This document shows, piece by piece, positions 44,647 to 55,529 of a DNA stretch of 64,000 bases; position 1 is the stretch's first letter; each line of letters starts with the position of its first letter. The stretch covers positions 305,290 through 369,289 of the forward strand of contig JBBHKE010001684.1 in assembly GCA_037447655.1 (NCBI GenBank), written 5' to 3'. The translations under genes were made by a program, and so were the position numbers. This stretch comes from Zygnema cylindricum. Its lineage: Eukaryota > Streptophyta > Zygnematophyceae > Zygnematales > Zygnemataceae. Under the pieces are notes generated by a model, which saw only the letters and a program-made list of their open reading frames with translations, was not told where the DNA came from and did no database searches.

Positions 44647-45030
44647 CTTCGAGAGAGATACTTGGTTGTTGAAAAAGAGACAGGAAGCAAAGAAATAGCC
44701 GCCGCAGCTGCACTTCAGTTACCTGCGAATCGTGAGTTCGTGAGAACTGAGTGGTGATGGTTAAGACTCATTTTTTTTTGCCTTTTTTTTTTCTTTTTTT
44801 TAGTTTTGGATAATGCTGCCTAATGGCCGTGACGAAAACGGTTGGAGATATTTCATTCCTGATTTGAGGTAGGGTTTACGCCTTGACGGCCGGTGATCTG
44901 GTATTCCGCTTGGCAGTAAGCGGTAGGCATGACAGTACAGTACTGTACTGTACCGCACTATCGTATCCTACTAAGATATCGTACGGTAGTACTAAAAAGT
45001 AAAAGCGAGTAGCCGGAGTACAACCGATAA
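44647..45030. other. Upstream region of the hydrolase gene
   Basis: Contains a GAGAGAGA patch and a T-rich tract (44771-44800) before low-complexity TACTGTACTG repeats (44935-44955). Presumed promoter and leader of the minus-strand gene. Confidence 0.4.
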
Positions 45031-45033
45031 GAC

Positions 45034-45296
45034 CATAGTTCAAAAGTAGGTGAAAGTAGGCCCATACAATATGCCTATTGTATGCAAAACATACAACATG
45101 AGTATATGACCTTAAGACCCATATTGTATTCGGACCTATTCGGACCAATTAAAACATTCGGACCAAAAAAAAAATTTACACCGTCAGATTCGGAAAATCG
45201 GACGGTCGCTGATCAAAGTAGCGATCTAAGAAGATCACATAAAGCCCATAACACAACTTACAATAAAGGCGCCGACCAAAGGCTTTTGAACTTAGG
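45034..45296. mobile_element. hAT-like MITE, copy 2 (degenerate)
   Basis: Left end CATAGTTCAAAAGTAGGTG is intact. The interior matches the other copies (CGGACGGTCGCTGATCAAAG, GCCCATAACACAACTTAC). The right end is eroded to GGCTTTTGAACTTAG. No clear 8-bp duplication. Confidence 0.75.
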
Positions 45297-45430
45297 GTAT
45301 TTTCGCATGTGCTAAAGTTACAGTTATTTTCTGTCATTTTCCTCCATCACTTAGAAAAAAACGAGAAAATCCGCAGCCGTACCAAAAAAATGAAATTAAC
45401 ACCGTACAAGTTGCGTTACCTTACAACTTT

Positions 45431-45550
45431 AGATGTACTGCAATTTGTCGTCTAGCGCGAAGCAGTTTGTCGTCTAGCGCATTTCGACCCAATTTTGAGT
45501 CCTTCCAGCTCATCTTCAAACTTTATATAAAATCACCTCGCGAGGTGATT
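45431..45550. repeat. Short direct repeat and perfect palindrome
   Basis: TTGTCGTCTAGCGC occurs twice (about 45447-45460 and 45468-45481). At 45531-45550 lies a perfect 20-bp palindrome, AATCACCTCGCGAGGTGATT, matching the end of the inverted repeat pair at 25.7 and 29.7 kb. Confidence 0.8.
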
Positions 45551-45559
45551 ATAAATAAA

Positions 45560-46655
45560 GTTCCATGAGGTAAACGAATAGGCAGATGCTGTCGCACGTG
45601 CCGGAAGTTTTTTACAAATTTTGAGCGCGAAGTACCAAAAAAAAACCCACCGCACTGTTTCAGCCTGTGCGTGACTTTTTTCCGTGCGCTTTTTTCCGTA
45701 CAGGGGCCGTGGAGGGGGTTTCGACCAATGGGCGCCATCTCGCAAAAGCGAAGTCCGTGAAAGCGCCTCTCTCGCTCTCCCTCTCCCACTAACGAGCCTA
45801 TCTCACAATTCTTGCAATGAAAGAAGGCAAGAAAGGTATCAAATGAAAGATCTATAAAAAAATATTTATGTTGGTTGTCTTTTAGCTTATTTTGGTGGCA
45901 AGTAGAGTGAGAACGGACGAAAAAACAAAATCGGGAAACCATGGCGGATTTTTTAGGAATTTGTGACGTCAACGCAATCATAAGTACGCGTGACGTCAAA
46001 ATGTCACAATCCCTAAACATCTACAATGTCACAAGTAGCTAGACGTCTACAACCGTCTCTATTTTGTAAGCGTCATCAATTGTCGCGAGTTTTGTGCGCG
46101 TCTACAATCGTCACAAATTACACCCACGTCTACATCCGTCACAATCTAAAGTTACGATTTCATTTCTTTACATACAAATACTCTGAAAGTTGTACGGAGA
46201 ATCTTCGCTAAAAAACAAAGTAACAAGACTAAGTTTCGGTTACATGCGAAAGTACCCTTAACTTAAGACTCTCGGTGTTTTTGTCTAATGTAAACATACA
46301 CGTACGGTTTAGGGATCGACTTCTGAAACTTTTTAATTACGTCTCTATCCTTGTGGTTTGCTTTTACCCGCATTCGGTATACAAGTTTCGTTTTTGACTT
46401 TTTTTGTTTTTTTTGTTCCCATGTACTTTGATGGTTTGCTATTGTGTCTTATTAACAAAGTCTTGACTAGAAAAGAAAAAAACGGTATAGTCTACTATGT
46501 GCCTATATCTGCAAGGGAACACTATACCCCCCCATGGCTATCACGGTGTACCAACCCAACCCCTATACACTGTGGAGGCCATTGCGGGAGGACTTGACCA
46601 TGGCAACAATACATCAAACAATAACAAATCGAAGAACGATGGGAGTTTGAACGCA
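45560..46655. other. Spacer without recognised genes
   Basis: Includes a segment rich in GTCTACA/CGTCACA motifs (45960-46140) loosely resembling 28950-29050. Reading frames here lack recognisable domains. Confidence 0.4.
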
Positions 46656-46663
46656 GTATAAAG

Positions 46664-47028
46664 CATAGTTCAAAAGTAGGTGAAAGTACACCCATACAAT
46701 ATGCCTATTGTACGCAAAAAATACAATATACCCTTAAGACCCATATTGTATTGGTCGCAAAATGAAATGAAATAGTAACAGGGTTGAGTTGCACATGGAT
46801 CGATAGAGAATTAAACGTCATGTCTAAATTTGAAAAAAAAAACGGACAAAAAAATCTTTTTTCTGTGAGTTTTGAGCGACTTTTTATTTAAACCGTCAGA
46901 TTTAGACGATCGGACGGTCGCTGATCAAAGTAGCGACTTAAGACGATCACATGAAAAGCCCATAACACAACTTACGATGAAGGCGCCGACAAAAGACCTA
47001 CAATAGAAACGCCTACTTTTGAGTTATG
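46664..47028. mobile_element. hAT-like MITE, copy 3
   Basis: 365 bp with ends CATAGTTCAAAAGTAGGTG and CGCCTACTTTTGAGTTATG and an exact 8-bp duplication GTATAAAG (46656-46663, 47029-47036). Non-coding. Confidence 0.9.
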
Positions 47029-47040
47029 GTATAAAGCAAC

Positions 47041-47560
47041 AAACAAATGGTGACGATAAAATGCTGTAAACATAGAATTTTGAGGTTACTATGCCCAATC
47101 CTCTCGAAGGAGCGTCAACGACAAGTACTACGGGCCTCGACGAAAGCAATATCAAAGCACCAAAATATCTCGACCACCACCAAAGTCGTCCATATCATAT
47201 TGACAAGAAAGTCACACTACTTTCGCCTATCATCGTTTGAGGAAAACACTCTAACACAGTGGGCCAACTTAGCCCTCATCGCGAGAGGCGAGTTTCACCA
47301 AAACATTGTCTTTCAAGTACAACGAGAACCACAACCAGATCTAAGACGACTCGGTAGGAAGGAACAATAAGTGAGACGTCACGCTGAAAGTAATAACCCA
47401 CGTTTGGAGCAATTGCAGCGACAGTTCCTCGAACAGTGTTATGTGTCGAAATCATCTTGCACCCAAGGGATCACAAAGAAAATGGACGCCATCGTGCTCA
47501 ATGCGACTATAGTACGGGAAGACCAAAGAGCCAAGTAAGAGCACACAAGAGAGGCCATAC
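47041..47560 (-). repeat. Unclassified dispersed repeat, copy 2
   Basis: Second copy of the repeat at 27160-27823, in the same orientation. On the minus strand the end encodes YYSRIEHDGVHFLCDPLG, comparable to QLDGAHLLHYSRE in copy 1. Confidence 0.45.
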
Positions 47561-47699
47561 CTAAACCAGAGAGGAATGTTGATGTGGTGGGAGACGAAGG
47601 ATGAGATGAAGGACGGTCTCCAAAACGTTAGAAAGGTAGTCAATTCTTGGGCCTTTTGATGCCTTTTCATCGTTACATTTTCCCAAAAAGATATCTCAT

Positions 47700-50180
47700 A
47701 GTAAGGAATTTGTAACGTCTTACATAGCGAGATACAATAGTGTGTTTAAACATTACTGGAAAAGCTAATTAACATTGTCCATCGGACATTGGAACATTTT
47801 TCACACGATAAAACAATTGTCACTAAAACTCACAACTTTTCATGCTTAAGTTTTTCGGCGATAAAATTTGTAATATTTTTTCTAAACAAATTTGTCTTCC
47901 CCTCATTTGAGAGCCTTAGACAACTCCGAAATTAAAAAAAAAGAAAAAAAAAAACTGGATTTTTGGTAAAGTGGGGATTGACACCGTCTAAAGCTTGGGA
48001 TGCAATTTCTAAAATCTCTCTAAACTAGTCCTATAAAGAAAGTAAATATCAAACCGAATTCTAGAAAGCTCAAAAACATACCATTTAATGAGCAATAAAG
48101 AAATGATAAACTAAACAAACTTCCTTTGCAAAAAAAGAGTTGCAAAACTAGAAGGGACCTCAAAAATATATTTTTGTTCAAACACCAAAAAATGTGGATA
48201 ACCATGCAATGTATACTACAAAGAAAAATTGTTTGGTTAAAAACATTGGGAGTGGACTACACCACAAATCGCCTCACCCAATCCAAACCCTTAAGTACAA
48301 CCTTAACAGGCGAGGGAAGGTTTAACAAATCCACCACACTTTCTCCAGGATTTAGAACCAATACCTGGCAACCAAAACAAATCGACTTATATTTAGACAT
48401 TTACAAATATGTGTATTCAAAGGCTTAAACATACGTATATTAAAGATATGCCCATATTTAAAAATGCTTATAGTTAAAGATGTGACATACCCATGGAACA
48501 TTTGGGAATTAGTACCATGCATGATTAGACGACCAATTTTTGGATGTTGCGGCTTAAAAATACGAAACAAAAACAAAACAAAAAAAAAACTTCAAAATTA
48601 TATTCCTAACACAATGGCTTTCCACTTGCAAGACACAAAATTTAAAACTTCACATTTAGCTGGCCACAAGCCAATAATTTGATCCTATGTCCCTTACACC
48701 ATTTACCCAAACAAATAAACCTAGGATTAAATTGCAATACTAACCAATCTTTTCCCACTTGCCTTCCCTCTCTCGCTCACCCTCCTCTTACCTTCAATCT
48801 TCTTCTTCCCCATAGCATGGCATCATGATGTGAGTGATGAAACAAATCGATCCGACTCGCTCCCTTTATGGCCGAGCCTCGATCCTCAACCTTTAACTCA
48901 AAGAAATCATTCCAACTCAAAATTAATGATCAACCTCTCATCAAATCACAGCAAATCCGTCTACAAATGTTGATGGTTGACGTTTAGCATGTCTCCTTCC
49001 CTCTTAAGTTCCATTTTTTCCCCCTTTCCTTCCATTTATTTATACTTATCTCGTGCCCAGTGTTTATCCACCGAACTTTTCTTTAAAGAGTTGTGGTTTA
49101 CACGGTTAACATTGTAGCGTCAAACTATTCCTAACCGAAAAGAACCGCCTATGATAATATTTTTTCATTATCCTCCCACTTCTCTGTCGTTTTCTTTCTC
49201 TACCAGAGGGTTTTGACTTACCACACCCCAGCCATACCCTGGAACAAACATTCGTGTTCCAAAGGGATAAATTTGAGTGTCGGCCGCAATAGTTCCATGA
49301 CGTGGAAGAAGTCTCCAAGGAAAAATCAGCCGTCCAGGAATTCGCTCAAGATGGCTTAAACTGAGAGGCGAAAGGATGGCTGGGCGAGCCTGGGAGTCAA
49401 ATTAGCTTTCGGGTTTCGTAAGAGTTTTGTCGAAAAAGTGCCAAAAAAGTGAAAAAAAAGTGCCAAAAAAATGGAGCAGACAAGTGAAGGGCAGTCGTTA
49501 GCACATTCAAGGAAAAGGGGAAATGAAAGATAACCTAAGAGGAAAAATAGAAGTTCAAGACGAAAGAACAATAGATTTAATTGCAGTGCATATTGGAATT
49601 TCAATATTCGCCCAAAGGTAGTCCAGACATGATATCAGTATTCAATGTGAACCATTTTCCAAGGAAAAGAAACAGTGAGTTGAATAGGATAGCCTGAGGG
49701 GAAAGGAATAGAAGAGAACAAAAACTTGAGGAAAAAATACTGAAAAAGAAACAAGTCAATGGAAAAAAAGTTTGTCTGTGATTCTAGAGACACCAGGACA
49801 GTGCATATGCTTAAAGTAAAATTTATGTATTCGTCCAAATGTCAAATAAGAGGAATAAGTAGTGTTGTCCTCAATCAAACCACTCGATTTGAGAAAGAAG
49901 AAAGGTAAAAATACTTGGCCAGGATAAGTGCCCCGTGCAGTAAGGCCGTGATATGATTGGCCCAATTGAGTTGTGTCTGTCCAATACCTGCAATATTGCT
50001 TTCATGGAAAACAAAAGCAAAGAATGAGGACACGGAAAGCTTAAATAGCACAAAGAATTACAAACAGGACAATCAGCCCTAATAAACATCGCAAGTGAAC
50101 CCCCTCAAGAATTTAAGTCACCATGGTCCCCTTTCCACATGCTTAAGATCACTTAAAATTACCTGCCTCAGCTCACGATA
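47700..50180. other. Long AT-rich spacer
   Basis: About 2.5 kb in which I see no convincing exon, RNA gene or repeat; short open frames here lack domains and codon-usage support. Confidence 0.45.
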
Positions 50181-50215
50181 AAGTAATGGCGATGCGGAGA
50201 GTAAACATAAAAACA

Positions 50216-50400
50216 GGAGCAATAGACAAAAACAAACAAAGACAAAAAGAAAGACGAAGACACCGACAAAGACGAAGACAACGACGAAGACAAAACGAAG
50301 CAGAAGACAAAGACAACAAAGACAAAGGCAAAGACAACAAAGACAAAGACAAAAGCAAAGACAACAACGACAAAGACAAAGACAAAGAGGAACAAACAGG
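50216..50400 (+). repeat. AAAGAC/GACAAC hexamer array
   Basis: Imperfect tandem 6-mers (GACAAA, GACAAC, GACGAA). They give a spuriously long reading frame of Lys/Asp/Asn/Gln/Arg low-complexity sequence on the plus strand and a Phe/Val/Ser one on the minus strand. Confidence 0.9.
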
Positions 50401-50811
50401 ACGCCACATACTTGGCAAGGAGCGGAATTCTGCTTTTTATTATAGCCTTTTTGCGCGTGCGAAGGCGGACAGGGATCAAAGATGGTGCAAAACCGATATA
50501 AAACGGTCCAGGAAGCTTAAGCCCCCATTCCCATTTGCAGCAATGTCCACAGCTGCAATTTCAATCACCGAAATAATCACCGATAATCTCCATGAATTCA
50601 TACTTCAAGTCTTTTGCTGTAAATTTGAAAGAACCAAAGACAGAAAAAACTGGCGAACAGAGGTTGCACAACTTCGACCAACAATTTTAAATCACAGGAG
50701 AAAGTATGGAAACAAGAGCCTTCTCAAAGCTGTTGATTGCAGCTATACTCTGCAACCATTTGGACATACATTTTCTCTTTTCAATGCGTATGCAAGTAAA
50801 AATGGACTCTC

Positions 50812-50905
50812 TTCCCTCTCCCCCTCTCCCTCCCCCTCCCGCTCTCCCTCCCCCTCCCCCTTCCTCCTTCCCTCCCTCCCGCCCTCCCTCCCTCTGTCTC
50901 TCTCT
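50812..50905 (+). repeat. CT-rich low-complexity tract
   Basis: CCCTCT/CCCTCC repeats; no gene signal. Confidence 0.9.
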
Positions 50906-51969
50906 CGGCTTCATGCTTTACCTGCAATAAGCTGTGGCCTCGATCATGCGTTGACGGGGAGCCATCCCTCAGCTTTTATGATGTCTAACTGCGCTTGCCT
51001 TTGCAGACCCGGAATCTGGAAAACAATCCAAAAACTATACCCTTATGGATATTTGAATAAATGAATGACATGAAGCAAGCTCTCCTAGTATATTTCAAGT
51101 ATACTGCGGCACAAGGACTTCCACTCGCATTTCCAAAACATTTTAACAGCAGATCTTTGATATGATGATGAATGTATGTAGAATCTTACAGTAGCCATCA
51201 AAGAAAAACAGAAAGAAGCAAGTTAAAGCTAGATATTAAAAATAATAGAATACTTTGCAAGCAGTGACAAACAAAAAAAAAAAAAACATCGAGACAATGG
51301 TCCATTTAGTTGTGAAGGAGAAGCATCTGGATTTGCAAACACTAACGATGAACAGCACACTAGAAAGGATAAATGCGCACCGATTCCTGGCGAAAGCACT
51401 TTTAAAATCTATCGAAAGTCAGCTAAAGAAGCTGCTAATCTGAAGCATTACATGAGAGTAAAATTTTGATACGTGACTGAGTTATGCCCTATGCAGAATT
51501 CATGGCTGCCAGGAAGAAGCCTCATGTACAGTATACCTTAATAGTGGCATGTTAACATAATTCCTGCTATCTGATATTTGTCCTTTTTGAGCAGTTTTCT
51601 TTGAAGTTGATTTCAGCCGATCAGGCTTCGTATCTGGTCCCCATTCATTTTCTGCACTTTTTGAGGTTCACGTTATCAATATCTCACATTCAGCTTTCGT
51701 CTTTTAGCGCTTTTTCTTATCCATCGTCCACATCATTCGAATTGGACTTTGACTTCCTCATTCCTTCTTATTGATTTCTTTTAACGGGCCAAATACCATT
51801 GCGTTTGAACGAATCAAACTGCATTCTTGATGACATTCGGTAGTATGCGGTTTTGATGGTTTTATCACAATCTTAACACTTGAATTCTGCAAAATACAGA
51901 GGAATCTATCCGAAACGTTTTAAAAAAACCTTGAATCTTTCTTTTTTGTTTAAATTTGTTCTTGCTCAG

Positions 51970-53446
51970 AGTCCAGCCATGCCATCCATTGCGGAAAGCC
52001 TTGGGTTTGCACCATTCACCGTAAATGAGACCGCAGGCATGTTTGTTGGAGCTGCCATTGTTTTTGCTGCAGTGAATGCTCCAAAGCTTGACGCATACAT
52101 CGCCAGGATCCAAAGAAGGTACTCAAAGGAGCTTGAAGTCTTTCCGGTTTGTCACAGCTGTCACATCTTGTAAAGCAAGGAACAGTTTCAATTGTGTACT
52201 TGAAGGAGCTTGCTCTGGTTTTGTCACAGCTGTTACGTCTCATGAAACAAGAGAACGGTTTTAATTGTATCAAAGAGTTTGATTTCCTTCTGGTTTCATC
52301 GAAGCTGTCAGATTTTACAAAGCAAGAGAACAATGTCAGATATTATGTCATATAGCAGGTTCTTCGAACGGATATTTGCTGCTAGAGACCGTAGTTCAAT
52401 TTTAGGTCATGTAAGTTGCCAAGGTGGTTACAAAAATACTCGTTAAAGAAGAGCAAATAGCTGGTACTTTCTTGTTATAAGTGGATGAAAATGGTTAGTG
52501 AATCTCTTCAACTCCGAAGTATTTTTTAAGATTACACGATGAAGTTGAAGTTTGCTCAAGAATTCATGCACCAGAGCAGTTACCATTTGCAGTGTTGTTC
52601 TTTACAACAAAGTTCGTCGCTAATGTCATTTTTGTATTTAGTTCAAACTTATGATCAGAAGGGGTTTGTTTGACCTTGTCGTTGAATTTTAGTTAGTTGA
52701 GATTTATAATTCGTGTAGCTGTTGTGAAGGTCCTTATTTTTTTCAAACACTTCGCTAGTTACCGGTATTTTTTTTTTTTGTTGGACCTGACTACTCAATT
52801 GAATCAGCTGGTTTGTGCATTTTATGAAGCCAGGTTGTTTTGTTAAACGGGGATTATATATGGTTCATGTAAATTTTCTTAGCTCAAAAGTTAGGTGCAT
52901 AGTCTCCCAATTGTTGCATAGACACGCCAGTTTTTTTTAAACAAGCCAATAATTTTCATGTTGAACACAAAAGCCTTATCTGTGCAACACATTATATGAA
53001 CAAGGTGCAGTGTCCAATAGAACAGTCAAATTTAGGCAGTCTTTTTCAAACTCCAATGTGAAAGTTTGTGATTGCGTAACAGAGGATGTCTGGAATAATT
53101 TCTGTCTATCCAGGGTATGCCTCATAAAACTGAAGCCTTGGCTCTGCTTTTTTCTTGATGCAAGCCATGTGTTCTTTTGTAGCAATGACAATTCCTGCAC
53201 TCTCTTTTATTTTATTGCAGAGATTTAGGGCTTTGCCAAGATTGTGGAGGTTTGGGCCGAAAGCCATGCGGAAGTTGCAGAGGGAGAGGAGTCGAGGGTT
53301 CAGGACCCTTAGCAGCATTGAGAAGTGGTCTTGGAATCGATCCCTTTGGGCCAATGGCAACGAGCTCGACAACCGTGGCTAAAAACTGTACTAAATGTGG
53401 TGGCTCTGGTCAATTTTCATGCCCTACATGCAATTTGAAGAAATAG
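51970..53446 (+). CDS. DnaJ-type zinc-finger protein, last two exons
   Basis: Exon 51970-52118 and terminal exon 53221-53446 join in frame (AGAAG|GTACTC ... TTGCAG|AGATTT). The first encodes SPAMPSIAESLGFAPFTVN and a hydrophobic stretch, TAGMFVGAAIVFAAVN. The second has four DnaJ-like Cys pairs: CQDCGGLG, CGSCRGRG, CTKCGGSG and the terminal CPTC. Such J-domain-less CxxCxGxG proteins in plants are often plastid chaperones or assembly factors (BSD2, LQY1 and relatives). A single membrane span plus zinc fingers would fit a thylakoid protein, but I cannot name the orthologue. An upstream exon with a targeting peptide probably exists but was not identified; alternatively translation starts at MPSIAESLG. 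Confidence 0.8.
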
Positions 53447-55529
53447 ATTAGGTTTACGCGCGGTTTCAACTGAGCATTGAGTAATATCTAACAGGTTAGA
53501 GCAGGCAGGCAACCGCTATACTTTTTTTTTTTAATCGAGAAAAAGTATTTTGTTTGCCAAAAGAAGTCACTCTGTCGTTCTCCTATTAATGTCTTTTTAG
53601 TGTTTGAAAGAAGTGGGAATGTCAAGCATTATATGGAGAACTTTCTGTACGCGAGATTGTGAAGAACAAGTGCACTCCAAATTTATTGATGGTGTTTAAT
53701 TCACTGGAGAGGAATTGAGAGGATTTAATGACAGTATTTAATTCATTGGTGAAGGATAGAGAGGATTTAAGTATTCACCTCTGTTGTAGTTCAATACTTC
53801 TCTCGTAGTCATTTTTCGAGAGTAACCAGGAGTCCCAATACATGTGCACGAACATGTGGTATTTTTGTCCTTTCATAACAAAGTGAGATTAGATCATGTT
53901 TTAGACCTTTTGGTGTCACAGTGTGTGACTGATTTTTTAAGTGAAACTTTTTCTTCACTTAATTTATGTACAAGGTCGTGATTCTGATAAAGAATTTCGA
54001 TCAGTAGATGAGATATGAATATCTTATGGATGACATATACTGAGTGGAGGGCTACTGCTGTATTCTTAAAGATTATGTATAAAAAAGCTCTACTAAGCTC
54101 GACGCATGTGTTTTAATTGCAAGAGATGGCAGTGGAAGAGGGAGATTTGTTTTTTTGTTCAACTCTTGTTTTTGTTTTCTCCTGTTGCAGTAGAACGTTG
54201 AAAGTTTTGAAAGCATCAAAGCCAATGTAAGATTCACATTTATTTGTCACAAAGCTATTTTCATAGTTTTTCTCACTTTATGACAAGACCTCTAATAAAT
54301 GTGATCTCGCAACTTCTTATGGATCTGCTTTATTATTATATCTTGTATAATTCTTTTGTTTACCGGAAGCTTTTTGGGAGTCATTTTGTTTTTCAAATTT
54401 ATTTTTTTGCTGTTTTTTTTTTTTTTCTGCTGCTTCTGCCACCCCCTTTTTTTTAGCCTTTTCAGGTTTTGGGATACCAACATTTGAAAGGGCACCAAGA
54501 TGTGAAGAATATGTACATTGCCAAACATAATGTCACTCCAGGTTTTAGTCTTTACTACAATGTGAATCGCTACCAGCGTTAAGATTTATACAGATTTGAG
54601 TTTATTTTAGTGGTACTAATTCTAAATTTTTATTTTGAAGTTCAAGCAATGTGAACTAACTGTGGAGCGCTAACAGATTTGGCATTGAGAGCAAAATAAA
54701 AAGCATTATGAGCACTAACGTATGTACAAGGCCACCAAAACCGGCACCAACATAGTCTTATTAATGAGCACGAGCAAAACAAACACACAAAACAAAAAAT
54801 AAAATCAAAATGTGAATGAGCAATAAACGATCGTTGCAAGTTAACAAAGAGGTATATTCCTGTTTGATCAAATGCGAGGATAATAATTTTTACAAGAAAC
54901 TGTTGCCTAGTAAAAGCACTGGTACAACATTGGCAAAAAAAAAACTGAAAACATTTAGCTTGCATGCTAAAAAAATTAATCACTCTCAAAGCCCAAATTC
55001 CATAGAAACACGTGAATAACACACTCATTTGAGAAACATACCAATTTAAAAAATATACTCATTTGACAGTTACAAAAATCTATCATTAGAGCCTTCCACA
55101 TAAGTCAAGATTGAGAAAACTCTAATTATTGCTCTTTAATTGCTTCCAGTCTCTTTCCTTCCAGTTATTCTTCGTTGTTCCTAGTTACCCCACAAATATT
55201 TATCTCATTCCTCATTCCTAAGTATTCCTCAAATTTTCACTACCTTCCTCTCTCCTTTCCATCTTGCTCGCTCAATACTTATTTCAATCTGGAGAAAGTC
55301 TAAAATTCCCATGAATTCTGTTGCAATTGCTTCACTCAATAGTTGAAAAAAGCTCCCGATAATATTCTGATCGTCATCAATTGATGTAACATTAAAACTG
55401 AGAGAGCCTTCCGTTTTACGAGAGAGCTTTCTGTTTTACGAGACTTTCCATGGAAATGCGACTGCCCATTCATAGAACGTGCCAAACTGTGAAAGGAATA
55501 TTCGTTTTGTCGCGTCACAGAATGTCACA
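53447..55529. other. Intergenic region between two convergent genes
   Basis: AT-rich, T- and A-runs (for example 54410-54456). No exon or transposon recognised. Confidence 0.45.

Noticed and set aside
50186-51064. 292-codon plus-strand reading frame
   Set aside because: Its first part is the hexamer satellite and its end a CT tract; composition is low-complexity and no domain is visible.
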